From Acidobacteriota bacterium (GTDB lineage: Bacteria; Acidobacteriota; Thermoanaerobaculia; UBA5066): a DNA stretch of 64,000 nucleotides. This document shows, in pieces, positions 19,725-29,726 of the stretch; position 1 is the first letter of the stretch; each line of letters starts with the position of its first letter. The position numbers and the translations under genes were made by a program. The stretch covers positions 62,001 to 126,000 of the forward strand of contig RHKY01000003.1 of assembly GCA_008363385.1 (NCBI GenBank). The letters run 5' to 3'. Below the pieces are notes generated by a model that ran no database searches, was not told the DNA's origin, and saw only the letters and a program-made list of their open reading frames with translations.

Positions 19725-20813
19725 TCAGAAGTAGAAGCCCTGGAGCTGGATCGTGAACTGGTCGACGCTCTTGCCGTTCTTCGGGTCGATCTTCCCGTAG
19801 GCGGCCTTGACGTTCATGTTGTGGCCGAAGGCCATGTAGCCGATCCCCACCGACCAGCGGTCCTCGTCGCCGGCCTCGGTCGACGCCACGTTCTTGTTGC
19901 CGTAGGTGAAGAAGGGCATCAGCTTGACGGCCTTGAGGTAGTAGCCCCCTTCGGCGTAGATCACGTCCTGCTTCGGAAGGTTCGTGAAGGTCTCCCCGCC
20001 GTCGGAGCGGATCCAGTCGAGCTGGCCCGAGACGGCGCCGCCCTCCCCGACGGGGAGGTCGACGTAGACGTCGGCGGCGTAGGACTTGTAGTCCTTCTGC
20101 GCGTCGCAGCCGGCGCCCACGGCCAGGATCTTCTTCTTGCCGAGCGACGTGCCCGAGTAGAAGAAGCCGGTGTCGGCGTCCAGGAAGTTGTACTGCAGGC
20201 GGGCCGTCGTCCGGAACGACTGCTTGCTGGCGCTGTCGCGCTGCCCCGACCAGACTCCGACGCGGTACTCGAGCTTCTTGGCGAACGGGTAGCCGCGGAG
20301 CTGGAAGCCGGTGTCGCGCCCGGTGACGTTCTGCGTGGGGCGGCTGAAGTCGAACGAGTAGGCGCCGTAGTCGATCGGCAGGAGGCTCGCGGCGCTCTGG
20401 AGCGAGTTGTGCGCGATCCCGGTCAGGATCAGGCCGCCGTCGATCGTGAACTCCTCGGCGAGCTTCCAGGAGAGGAACGCGTCCTGGACGATCATCGAGG
20501 CGCCCGTCTTCGTCCCGCCGACGGTCTTCCCGAGGTTCGGGCTGTCGGTCTCGAAGAAGAACGAGACGTTCTTGGCGATGTTGCCGCCGACGAGGAGCCG
20601 CATCCGGCGCAGGAACAGGTTCTGCTGCCAGTCGTCGGCCGTGGAGCTCTCCAGCCAGTCGGCCTGGCCCTGGAGGAGGACCCCGAACTTGAAGTTGACG
20701 TCGTCGTTCACCTTGATGACGGCCTGGCCGTCCGCGCGGGCGGCCGCCAAGACGAGGGCGACCGCTCCCAGGGCGGTCCCGAGACGGGCGAAACCGATCG
20801 GACCTCTACGCAT
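19725..20813 (-). CDS. Outer-membrane porin (phosphate-selective porin O/P-like)
   Basis: A 362-residue precursor with a signal peptide (residues ~1-30, ending ARADGQA). The mature part is made of alternating amphipathic beta-strands, early LLQGQADWLE and FLRRMRLLVGG segments typical of OprO/OprP-like porins, and the C-terminal aromatic QLQGFYF needed for BAM-dependent insertion. The start is supported by an excellent AAGGAGG site and an upstream promoter at 20937-20964. It is the first gene of the porin-DUF4212-symporter operon, which suggests that it lets the permease substrate cross the outer membrane. Specificity cannot be read from sequence. Confidence 0.88.
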   Translation of the reverse strand: MRRGPIGFARLGTALGAVALVLAAARADGQAVIKVNDDVNFKFGVLLQGQADWLESSTADDWQQNLFLRRMRLLVGGNIAKNVSFFFETDSPNLGKTVGGTKTGASMIVQDAFLSWKLAEEFTIDGGLILTGIAHNSLQSAASLLPIDYGAYSFDFSRPTQNVTGRDTGFQLRGYPFAKKLEYRVGVWSGQRDSASKQSFRTTARLQYNFLDADTGFFYSGTSLGKKKILAVGAGCDAQKDYKSYAADVYVDLPVGEGGAVSGQLDWIRSDGGETFTNLPKQDVIYAEGGYYLKAVKLMPFFTYGNKNVASTEAGDEDRWSVGIGYMAFGHNMNVKAAYGKIDPKNGKSVDQFTIQLQGFYF

Positions 20814-20936
20814 CGAAAGACCTCCTTCTCCTCTCTCTGAAACCGGCGCTCGGCCGGAGGACGGGGTTGTCCGCCGCGTGGTATGGCACCGCCCGGGTGC
20901 TGCGGAGAGATCCGGGGGACGTCACGGATTCCGGGG

Positions 20937-20964
20937 AGGATAGGCCCGGCACTGGCGAAGTCAA
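20937..20964 (-). promoter_or_regulatory. Sigma-70-type promoter of the porin-symporter operon
   Basis: In the operon's direction: TTGACT (20964-20959), a 16-bp spacer, then TATCCT (20942-20937), about 125 bp upstream of the porin ATG. The 12-bp acetate box ends 3 bp upstream of the -35, a position suited to an activator. Confidence 0.6.
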
Positions 20965-20967
20965 TCC

Positions 20968-20979
20968 TGTTTACGCGAA
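20968..20979 (-). promoter_or_regulatory. 12-bp box TTCGCGTAAACA upstream of the porin operon
   Basis: Identical (reverse complement TGTTTACGCGAA) to 23519-23530 between acs and the DUF294 gene. It is AT-rich in a very GC-rich background and lies directly upstream of a -35 element. It is a candidate transcription-factor site for an acetate regulon. Confidence 0.55.
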
Positions 20980-21014
20980 AAAGATCGCCTTGGCCCGAGG
21001 CGCGGAATTCCGCG

Positions 21015-21626
21015 TTACCGCAGCTGCCGGAGCCGGCGGGCGCCGAGACGGGCCCGCAGCGCCAGGAAGAGCTCGGCGGTGGCGGTGGCGTCGGTGAGGG
21101 CGTCGTGGGGCGGGTAGAGGGGGAGGCCCAGCTCCTCGCGGGCGGCGAAGAGGTTCAGCTGCGGCTCGGAGGGGGGCGCGCCGAGGAACCGCTTCTGGTC
21201 GGCCCAGCGGTAGAGAAGGCGGACGGTGTCGACGACCGGGGGCCTCTCCCACGGGATCCCGTGCTCCCGGTAGGCCCTCGTCAGGAACCCGAGGTCGACG
21301 GGCGCGTGGTGGACGAGGAGGACGCCGCCTTCGAGGCGGTCCCGGACCTGGGGGAGGACGTCGGCCAGCGGCGGGGCCTCCCGGCCGTCGAAGGGCCGGA
21401 GGTGGTGCGCGCCCATCGCGCCGACGGAGGACGCGTGCCCGTCGCGCGGGCGGACGAGAGACGCGAAGGCCTCGGCGAGACGCACGAGGCCCCCGCGGAT
21501 CGGGACCATGCCGACGGAGAGGATCGCGTCCCGGCGCGGGTCGAGCCCCTCGGTCTCCAGGTCCAGGGCCCAGAAGACCACCTCGGTCCACGGAGGGGAC
21601 CGCCGGAGGAAGGGGGGCCACTTCAC
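21015..21626 (-). CDS. DnaQ-like 3'-5' exonuclease
   Basis: A 203-residue DEDDh-type exonuclease. Exo I is ALDLETEGLDP (Asp and Glu metal ligands), Exo II lies around LLVHHAPVDLGFL, and Exo III is YPPHDALTDATATAELF, with the His of the DEDDh class. The GTG start overlaps the stop of the CBS/DUF294 gene by 4 nt (GTGA). Exonucleases of this type are frequently encoded behind DUF294/CBS proteins in acetate-utilisation clusters, but the biochemical link is unknown. It is not a polymerase subunit on present evidence. Confidence 0.88.
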   Translation of the reverse strand: MKWPPFLRRSPPWTEVVFWALDLETEGLDPRRDAILSVGMVPIRGGLVRLAEAFASLVRPRDGHASSVGAMGAHHLRPFDGREAPPLADVLPQVRDRLEGGVLLVHHAPVDLGFLTRAYREHGIPWERPPVVDTVRLLYRWADQKRFLGAPPSEPQLNLFAAREELGLPLYPPHDALTDATATAELFLALRARLGARRLRQLR

Positions 21627-23458
21627 GCCAGGACGACCCGGTACCTCTCGATCGCCCACTTCTGGGCGTCGCGGACGGCGAGGAAGGCCTCCTTCAGGTG
21701 GCGCCTCTCGGTCTGGCCGAGGGCCTCGATCGGGACGCGGTTTCCGGGGAGGCGGTCCTCGGAGAGGGCGCGGAGCTGCTCGCGGAGCCTGAGCCCCAGC
21801 AGGAACTGGTAGGCCTCGGCGAGGCCTTCCGCGGTCGTCCGGTCCAGGATCCCGGCGGCGGCGGCGCCGTGGAGGCGGCCGACGGTCTCGGTCGTGGTGA
21901 GGCCGGCGTCCAGCCCCCAGACGCGGGCCAGCCCCTGGACCGGGGCGATGCCCCCCTTCTTCAGGTCGACGCCGCCGTCCTCCACCTCCAGCCGGCGGAA
22001 GGCCCCGAGCGGCGGGCGGAAGCCGACGGCGGCGCGCGCCATGTGCGAGAGGAACGGCGCGCGGTCGTGGGCCGAGGCCAGGAGGTCGTGGAGGGGCGTC
22101 AGGTCGAGCGTCCCGCCCACGGACCGGAAGTCGAAGAAGATCGCGGCCGCCAGGACGGCCTCGGCCTGGGGCGTCTCGATCCAGCCGGCGAACCGCTCCG
22201 TCCAGGCCGAGAGCGGGCCGTTCCACTTCGTCGCCATGTAGCCGCCCGGGCAGGGGGGGAAGCCGGCGGCCACGAGGTCCGCGACGACCTTCTCGGCCAG
22301 GGCGGAGAAGTACCGGGCCGCCTCGGGGCCGTCGTCGGCGTGGACGAGGGCGTTGTCCTGGTCGGTCAGGAGCGTCTGCTCGAACCGCCCCTCGGACCCG
22401 AAGACGAGGAACGCGTAGGGGCAGGGCGGGGCCCCGAGGTCCCGCTCCGCCCAGGCGAGGAGCCTCCTTGCGAGCGCGTCGTTGAGGTGGGAGACGAGGC
22501 GCGCCACCTGCGTGGCGGGGAGGCCGCTCCGCGAGAGCGTCGCCACCATCCGGGAGAGGTCCCGCCCGTAGGAGGCGAGCGAGTCCCGCCCCCGCATCTT
22601 CTCGACCTTCTTGAACGCCAGGAGCGGGCCGTGGGACTGGAGGCGGAGGAGGTCGGTCGACGTCACGACGCCGACGATCTCCCCGTCCCTCTCGACGGGG
22701 AGGTGGTGGATCCCGTGCTGGAGCATCGCCTGCAGGGCGCCGTAGACGGGCGTCGTGTGCGGGATGGTCCGCAGCGGACGCGTGGCGACGGAGAGGACGG
22801 GGGTCTGAGGGCCGGCCCCCTCCGCCAGGACGCGGTTCCTCAGGTCCCGGTCCGTGACGATGGCCGGCGGCGTGCAGCGGAGGATCACCGAGCTGACGCG
22901 CTCCTCCCGCATCATCCGCGCCGCCTCGCCGACGGTGGCGTCGCAGCGGAGCGTCACGGCGGCCCGCTCGAGGAGCCCGGAGACGGGCGACAGGACGTCT
23001 CCGCCCAGGGCCGTGTCGGCGGGCCCGGCCGGGGCGCTCCGGAGCCGCTCGGTGAGCCCCTGGGTGAAGAAGCGGGCGAACGGCGCGTGCTGGAGGAGGC
23101 CCCGGAAGACCTTCTCCGGGATCCGGTAGGCCAGCAGGTCCTCCTCGACGACGACGTCGAAGACGACGCGCCCCGTCAGGACCGAGAAGCCGAAGAAGTC
23201 GCCCTCCTCCAGGACGAGCGCCGTCTCCCCCTCTCGCTCCAGCCGGACGATCCCCTTCCTCACGAGGTGGAGCGCCTCGCTCGGGAGGCCGTCGGCCGTC
23301 AGGACGGTCGTCCCCGCGGGGTGGTACGCGATCTCCAGGGCCGCCGCGGCCTCCTCGAAGGCGTCCGGGGGGAGCTGGTCGAAGGGAGGCGTCTGCCGGA
23401 GGAAGGAGCGCGGGTCGAGCGGCGGGGGGGGAGGGGGCGCTACGGACGAGGAGGCCAC
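21623..23458 (-). CDS. cNMP-binding/CBS/DUF294 nucleotidyltransferase-like signalling protein
   Basis: A 611-residue protein with a GTG start. Domains in order: cyclic-nucleotide-binding-like (~20-135, with LVLEEGDFFG), a CBS pair (~155-280, with SVILRCTPPAIVTDRDL and IHHLPVERDGEIVGVV), a DUF294 nucleotidyltransferase-like domain (~300-440, with GSEGRFEQTLLTDQDNAL) and the DUF294 C-terminal domain (~475-611). The GSExRxEQTLxTDQDNA signature resembles the uridylyltransferase-type GSxxR active site. Such genes commonly flank actP/acs and are thought to adjust acetate metabolism to energy status. It diverges from acs across a 158-bp region holding the 12-bp box. Confidence 0.9.
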   Translation of the reverse strand: MASSSVAPPPPPPLDPRSFLRQTPPFDQLPPDAFEEAAAALEIAYHPAGTTVLTADGLPSEALHLVRKGIVRLEREGETALVLEEGDFFGFSVLTGRVVFDVVVEEDLLAYRIPEKVFRGLLQHAPFARFFTQGLTERLRSAPAGPADTALGGDVLSPVSGLLERAAVTLRCDATVGEAARMMREERVSSVILRCTPPAIVTDRDLRNRVLAEGAGPQTPVLSVATRPLRTIPHTTPVYGALQAMLQHGIHHLPVERDGEIVGVVTSTDLLRLQSHGPLLAFKKVEKMRGRDSLASYGRDLSRMVATLSRSGLPATQVARLVSHLNDALARRLLAWAERDLGAPPCPYAFLVFGSEGRFEQTLLTDQDNALVHADDGPEAARYFSALAEKVVADLVAAGFPPCPGGYMATKWNGPLSAWTERFAGWIETPQAEAVLAAAIFFDFRSVGGTLDLTPLHDLLASAHDRAPFLSHMARAAVGFRPPLGAFRRLEVEDGGVDLKKGGIAPVQGLARVWGLDAGLTTTETVGRLHGAAAAGILDRTTAEGLAEAYQFLLGLRLREQLRALSEDRLPGNRVPIEALGQTERRHLKEAFLAVRDAQKWAIERYRVVLA

Positions 23459-23518
23459 GGCGGCATTCTGGTCACCCGGGCCCGGGATGGGAAGGGGGCG
23501 GTCGCGCGGCGCAGAACG

Positions 23519-23530
23519 TGTTTACGCGAA
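23519..23530 (+). promoter_or_regulatory. 12-bp box TGTTTACGCGAA between the DUF294 gene and acs
   Basis: Exact 12-bp match to the box in front of the porin operon (20968-20979). Here it lies 61 bp before the DUF294 start and 87 bp before the acs start, so one site could serve both divergent genes. Confidence 0.55.
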
Positions 23531-23550
23531 GTCCGCCCAGGATTCCGCGC

Positions 23551-23581
23551 TTGCGGGAACGGAGCTACTCCGGCAGATAAT
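23551..23581 (+). promoter_or_regulatory. Candidate acs promoter (TTGCGG / GATAAT)
   Basis: TTGCGG (23551-23556) and GATAAT (23576-23581) have a 19-bp spacer, longer than ideal, consistent with a promoter that needs an activator. The -10 lies 35 bp before the ATG. Confidence 0.4.
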
Positions 23582-23616
23582 CCGCGCGCCCGGAAAAGAG
23601 TCTCAGGAGGCCGACG

Positions 23617-25599
<1,983 letters not shown>

Positions 25600-25670
25600 G
25601 GCGTCGCGGCAGCGAGCCGTACGAGGACGAGGAGGGGTAGGGACTCCTTCTCGCGGGGGTGGGTCCGGTG

Positions 25671-25704
25671 GGGCCCGGGGAGGCCGGCAGGTCTCCCCGG
25701 GCCC
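25671..25704. terminator. Bidirectional hairpin between acs and the LysE gene
   Basis: A 12-bp perfect stem (GGGCCCGGGGAG / CTCCCCGGGCCC) with a 10-nt loop is followed on the plus strand by CTCTCCCTTTCTC. It lies between convergent genes and can serve both. Confidence 0.75.
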
Positions 25705-25714
25705 TCTCCCTTTC

Positions 25715-26404
25715 TCAGGCCCCGATCGTGAAGCGGCCGGCCAGCTCCGCGGCGGAGCGCCAGAGGAAGAAGAGGCCGAACCCCGCCAGGAGGAGCCCCG
25801 CCAGGACGTGCGACCCGCGGATCCACTCGCCCGCCGGGTGGTCCTTCAGCCGGTCCACGAGCTCGATCAGGACGAGGAACCAGAGGAAGACCCCGAGCCC
25901 CACCCCGAGCGCGAATCCGGCCATCGGGCCCGCGCCGCCCTGCACGACGCGGTGGCTGACGAGGAAGCCGGTCACGAGCGTCCAGTTCACCAGGAGCGCC
26001 GGGTTCGCCGCCCCCTGCAGGAAGCCGACGAGGAGGTGGAGGCCGTGGGGCCGGTCTTTGGAGGCGGGCGGCGCCGCCCCGGGCGTGGCCGCGGCCGCCT
26101 CGGCCTCTCCGCGGATCCGGCCCAGGACCAGGATCCGGATCCCGTAGACGATCAGGAAGACCGCCAGGACGAGCCGGACCCACGGGTCGTTCAGGAGCCT
26201 CTCGAGGGCCCAGCCCAGGCCGAGGCCGATCGCCGCGCAGATCAGGGCGTCGACGATGGCGCCCCCCAGCGAGACGCGGAGGGCCTCGCGGAGCTTCCGC
26301 TCCGAGACCTTGCGCAGGACGGTGATGTTCAACGGCCCCGGCGGGATGGCCCCGAGGAAGCCGGTGGCGATCCCCACGAGGAGCGCGAGCGGGAACGCCT
26401 TCAT
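25715..26404 (-). CDS. LysE-family amino-acid/metabolite exporter
   Basis: A 229-residue protein with six predicted helices. The N-terminal GFLGAIPPGPLNITVLRK matches the family's conserved GxxPGP motif after helix 1, and a second half-motif, GAANPALLVNW, corresponds to the repeated NPK/NP element. The ATG at 26404 gives the usual length; a longer frame would add a charged, non-homologous extension. LysE/RhtB proteins export amino acids or related solutes; the substrate here is unknown. A variable Ala/Pro loop lies near the middle. It is convergent with acs and divergent from the next gene. Confidence 0.88.
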   Translation of the reverse strand: MKAFPLALLVGIATGFLGAIPPGPLNITVLRKVSERKLREALRVSLGGAIVDALICAAIGLGLGWALERLLNDPWVRLVLAVFLIVYGIRILVLGRIRGEAEAAAATPGAAPPASKDRPHGLHLLVGFLQGAANPALLVNWTLVTGFLVSHRVVQGGAGPMAGFALGVGLGVFLWFLVLIELVDRLKDHPAGEWIRGSHVLAGLLLAGFGLFFLWRSAAELAGRFTIGA

Positions 26405-26452
26405 CCGGAACGGCTCCGGCGGGGACGCACCGCGGAATCCTCTCACGGCCGC

Positions 26453-26482
26453 TTGCCCCGCCGCGAGGGCGGGCGCTACAGT
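26453..26482 (+). promoter_or_regulatory. Candidate promoter TTGCCC-18-TACAGT
   Basis: TTGCCC (26453-26458) and TACAGT (26477-26482) lie just before the GTG at 26489, so the transcript would be leaderless or nearly so. Confidence 0.35.
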
Positions 26483-26488
26483 GGAGGC

Positions 26489-27085
26489 GTGACCGCCCCC
26501 CTCCTCGCCGCGCTCCTCCTCCTCGCGGCGCCGCCCGCGAGCGCCCCCGCCGCGGTCGAGTTCGAGCCGAAGGTGGGCGTCACGGGGACGCACGTGCGCG
26601 TCGCCGGCCCGCTTCCTCCCGGGGCCCAGGTGAAGTTCGGCGGCCGCAGCCTGCCGGCGCTCCCGGAGCCCGACGGCTCGCTCACGTTCGTCGTCCCGGA
26701 GGGGTCGGTCTCCTCGTTCATCGAGGTCGACGTCTCCGGGAAGGTCTGGGGGAGGAGCGCCGTCCCGTTCGTCGTCGCGGGCTCCTCGCTGGTGAACGCC
26801 CCGAAGCTGATCGGCCTGAAGGAGGCGATCGACGTCTTCGGCTACGTCGACCCGGTCCCGGAGGGGGGAGAGGCCCCCGAGGAGCGGTCCAAGGCCGTCC
26901 TGAAGCTCGACGACGCCGACATCCTGTCGATCGGGCCCGTGGCGCCGATGCCCGGCTTCCTCGGCCCGGCCGTGACGCTCGGCGACGCGGCCTCGGCGGC
27001 GAGGACGGGGATGGGCCCTGCCGGCCTGATCCTGACGGCCCGGCCGCCGAAGAAGAAGCCGACCCCCACGCCGCCGCCGCAGTAG
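26489..27085 (+). CDS. Exported protein with IPT/TIG-like beta domain
   Basis: 198 residues with a GTG start and an N-terminal signal peptide (APLLAALLLLAAPPASA). Residues ~25-95 read like an IPT/TIG immunoglobulin-like fold (PKVGVTGTHVRVAGPLPPGAQVKFGG followed by LTFVVPEG). The rest has no recognised domain, and the end is Pro/Lys-rich. It has no lipobox. The next gene follows at 4 bp, so the two are probably co-transcribed. The function is unknown; ligand binding or structural use at the cell surface is possible. Confidence 0.6.
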   Translation: MTAPLLAALLLLAAPPASAPAAVEFEPKVGVTGTHVRVAGPLPPGAQVKFGGRSLPALPEPDGSLTFVVPEGSVSSFIEVDVSGKVWGRSAVPFVVAGSSLVNAPKLIGLKEAIDVFGYVDPVPEGGEAPEERSKAVLKLDDADILSIGPVAPMPGFLGPAVTLGDAASAARTGMGPAGLILTARPPKKKPTPTPPPQ

Positions 27086-27089
27086 ACCC

Positions 27090-27533
27090 TTGCCGCGCCT
27101 GGAGCACCGGCTCGACCTCCCCGGCGTGACGAGGGAACGCCTCTGGGCGTTTCACCTCGACCCGCGGGCGCTCGTGCGCCTCACCCCGCCCGGCAAGCGC
27201 CTGCTCGTCGTCTCCTTCCCGGAGCGGATGGGGGAGGGGGCCCGCGTCGTCCTCCGGGTCCGGCAGATGGGGGTCCCGCTGACGTGGGTCTCCCGGATCG
27301 AGGAGTGGGACGAGCCGAACGGCTTCGCCGACGTCCAGGAGAGCGGCCCCTTCCGCGCCTGGCGCCACCGGCACCTCTTCGAGGACGGCCGCCTGACCGA
27401 CCGGGTCGAGTACGAGGTCCCGCTCGCGCGGCTCGGCGGAGGGCTCGTCGACCGCCTCCTGATCCGCCCGGACCTCGACGCCATGTTCGCCCACCGCCAC
27501 GCGGTGACCCGGGAGGCGCTCCTCGGGGGCTGA
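27090..27533 (+). CDS. SRPBCC/START-like ligand-binding protein
   Basis: 147 residues with a TTG start 4 bp after the previous stop. The pattern of an N-terminal strand (LEHRLDLPGVTRERLWAFHLDP), then LTPPGKRLLVV, a central beta-sheet (VVLRVRQMGVPLTWVSRIEEWD, FRAWRHRHLFED) and a long C-terminal helix (LDAMFAHRHAVTREALL) fits the polyketide-cyclase/SRPBCC fold. Close relatives are cytosolic and of unknown function, often encoded by oxidative-stress or lipid operons. No catalytic residues can be assigned. Confidence 0.7.
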   Translation: MPRLEHRLDLPGVTRERLWAFHLDPRALVRLTPPGKRLLVVSFPERMGEGARVVLRVRQMGVPLTWVSRIEEWDEPNGFADVQESGPFRAWRHRHLFEDGRLTDRVEYEVPLARLGGGLVDRLLIRPDLDAMFAHRHAVTREALLGG

Positions 27534-27648
27534 GGCCCCTCCCGGGGAACTTTCCTCCGCCGTTCGGGGTCCAAACACCTCGATGACGGCCCGAGCCGCC
27601 GCCCTGCCGCCCGGCCGGGTGCCGGAACCGCGTGGGAGAATCGCGGCC

Positions 27649-28248
27649 ATGGCGAACCCGGCCCGATCGCAGGACCGCCCCGAGTGGCCGGGCGACGAGA
27701 GGGCCGTCACGAGGTTCCTGGCCGGGGACGTCTCCGGCTTCGAGATGATCGTGCGCCAGTACTCCGACATGGTCTTCAGCCTCGCGGCCCGGTTCGTCGG
27801 GCCGGAGGAGGCCGACGACGTCGTCCAGGAGACGTTCCTGCGCGCCTACCGCGCCCTCGACTCCTTCCGCGGCGAGTCGAGCCTGAAGACCTGGCTCTAC
27901 GCCATCGCCCTCAACCGCGTCCGGGCCCGGCAGGGGACGCTCGCCCGCCTGCGGTCCTTCTTCGTCCAGCTCGGCCGCGAGTCGAGCGAGGGGGACGGGG
28001 AGCTCTACCTGACCGACCCCGCGGACTCCGCCCCCTCCCCGGAGGACGACGCCCTGACGGCGGAGCGGAGGCAGCGGCTGCGCGCCGCGATGAAGACCCT
28101 CCCCGAGGAGTTCCGCACCGCCGTCGTCCTCCGCGACCTCGAGGGCCTCGCCTACGGCGAGATCGCCGAGGCGCTCAAGGTCCCCGTCGGGACCGTCCGG
28201 AGCCGCATCGCCCGGGGGCGTGCCCTCCTCAAGGAGCAGCTGTCATGA
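27649..28248 (+). CDS. ECF-type RNA polymerase sigma factor
   Basis: A 199-residue sigma-70 family factor. Sigma region 2 (~25-95) contains FEMIVRQYSDMVFSLAARF and DDVVQETFLRAYRALDSFRG; region 4 (~135-195) contains LPEEFRTAVVLRDLEGLAYG followed by the helix-turn-helix IAEALKVPVGTVRSRIARG. Region 3 is absent, as in group IV factors. The ATG at 27649 is preferred because an upstream in-frame ATG adds a low-complexity tail. The stop overlaps the next start by 4 nt, pairing it with a membrane anti-sigma candidate. Confidence 0.93.
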   Translation: MANPARSQDRPEWPGDERAVTRFLAGDVSGFEMIVRQYSDMVFSLAARFVGPEEADDVVQETFLRAYRALDSFRGESSLKTWLYAIALNRVRARQGTLARLRSFFVQLGRESSEGDGELYLTDPADSAPSPEDDALTAERRQRLRAAMKTLPEEFRTAVVLRDLEGLAYGEIAEALKVPVGTVRSRIARGRALLKEQLS

Positions 28249-29552
28249 GCGCCCGTCCCAGTCCCCTCCCGCGGCCGTCCGACGAGGAGCTGGACCTCCT
28301 GATCTCCCGCTCCCTCGACGGCGACCTCTCGCCCGAGGAGGAGCAGGAGCTCGGCAAGCTCCTCCTGGCCGACCCCGTGGTCCGGGCCCGCCGGGACCGG
28401 ATGGCCGCCCTCGTCGCCGAGCTGGGGCGGGTCCCCGCCCCCGTCCCGCCCTTCGCGCTCGCCACACGCGTCAGCAGCCGCGTCCTCGAGAAGGCCGGCG
28501 GCGTCGGCCTCCCCTCGGGCCTGGCCGGCCGCGCCCCCAAGATGGGGCTGATCTTCGCCACGATGGCCGCCCTCGGCGTCGTCGCCGCTTACAAGATCCT
28601 GACCGGCGGCAGCGTCCTCGCCCCGGTTCCCGCCGAGAAGGTCGCCGCCCGCGAGGCGGCCAAGGCCGCCCCCGCCGACAGCTCGCGCGAGCCGGTGCAG
28701 GTCTTCTTCCAGGAGTCCTCTGGCCCGAAGGCCGAGGCCGGGAAGCCGGCCGAGGTCGCAGGCGCCGCCGGTGCCGGAGCTCCCGCAGCTCCCGCTGCTC
28801 CCGCCTCCCAGGCCGCTCCCGTCCTCGTCGCCGAGGCCCGCCCCGCCGCCCCCGCGCCGGGGCCCGAGGCCGAGACGAGGGCCCGCGCCAACGAGGCGGC
28901 CGTGAAGGAAAAGTCGAGCGCGCTCGGCCGGGAGGAGGCGAAGCCCGCCGCCGCCGGAGAGGCCGACCGCTTCGCCCCGGAACCCCTGACGAAGACCGAC
29001 GCCCTGGCCTCTCGCGACGAGCGCGCCAAGGACGAGCGCGAGGCGGCGCGGGTGGCCGAGGCCGTCCCGGCCGCCCCCGCCGCGGCCGCGCCCTCCGTCC
29101 CGCGGCAGGCGGCCGACCTCGACCTCGGGGTCTCCGCGCGAGGGGCGGGCGAGGCGCAGTCCGCGCCGGCGCCCGCGCTCGCGGCCAAGGGGGGACGTGC
29201 CGCCGAGCCGAAGGCCCGCGAGGAGTCGGCCGCCCCGCGGGTCGTCCTCCACGACGCCGCGTCCGCGCCCGCCGGTCCGGGAGAGGGCGTGACCCTCGGG
29301 GCGCCGTCCGGAGGGAAGGCCGCGTGGAGGCTCTCCGCGCCGCCCGACCTCTCCTCGCTGCCGTCGCCCCTCGGGGCCCACTACCGCTTGACGCTCGACG
29401 GCACGGGCCGGGTCGTCTCGCTCCGGCGGGTCTCCGTGGCGCCCGCCAGCGCCGCGCCGGGGGTCGAGAGCTTGCTCAGGGGGCTCACGTTCCTCCCGGT
29501 CCCGGGCGTCCCGGCCGCGGGGGAGCTCGACGTCCGGGTCTCCCGGGACTGA
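28245..29552 (+). CDS. Putative membrane anti-sigma factor with long Ala/Pro-rich linker
   Basis: A 435-residue protein translationally coupled to the sigma factor (ATGA overlap). The cytoplasmic N-terminus (residues ~8-70) has the acidic helical pattern of anti-sigma domains (EELDLLISRSLDGDLSPEEEQ) but no His/Cys zinc motif. A transmembrane helix lies at ~100-120 (MGLIFATMAALGVVAAYKIL). Then come ~230 residues dominated by Ala, Pro, Glu and Lys, and a small beta-rich C-terminal domain (YRLTLDGTGRVVSLRRV). Its role as the sigma factor's regulator is inferred from position and topology. The signal sensed by the outer domain is unknown. Confidence 0.7.
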   Translation: MSARPSPLPRPSDEELDLLISRSLDGDLSPEEEQELGKLLLADPVVRARRDRMAALVAELGRVPAPVPPFALATRVSSRVLEKAGGVGLPSGLAGRAPKMGLIFATMAALGVVAAYKILTGGSVLAPVPAEKVAAREAAKAAPADSSREPVQVFFQESSGPKAEAGKPAEVAGAAGAGAPAAPAAPASQAAPVLVAEARPAAPAPGPEAETRARANEAAVKEKSSALGREEAKPAAAGEADRFAPEPLTKTDALASRDERAKDEREAARVAEAVPAAPAAAAPSVPRQAADLDLGVSARGAGEAQSAPAPALAAKGGRAAEPKAREESAAPRVVLHDAASAPAGPGEGVTLGAPSGGKAAWRLSAPPDLSSLPSPLGAHYRLTLDGTGRVVSLRRVSVAPASAAPGVESLLRGLTFLPVPGVPAAGELDVRVSRD

Positions 29553-29726
29553 CCCGGGCGGGTCCCTCCCGGGGGCTCGCGCCGCGGCGCGGAGCCCTTC
29601 CCATGCGGAGATCGTGCGATTGAATCGTGCCGAAACCACTCGCCGGGAATAGGTTACTGGCCAACTGATTTTTCGCCCCGGAGGCCTTGCCGTCGGGCAG
29701 AATAGCCGTCCCGGGGGAGTGACGGC

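Noticed and set aside
23535-23560. A sigma-54 (-24/-12) promoter upstream of acs
   Set aside because: GG and GC elements are present, but the spacing is one base too long and the consensus is poor.
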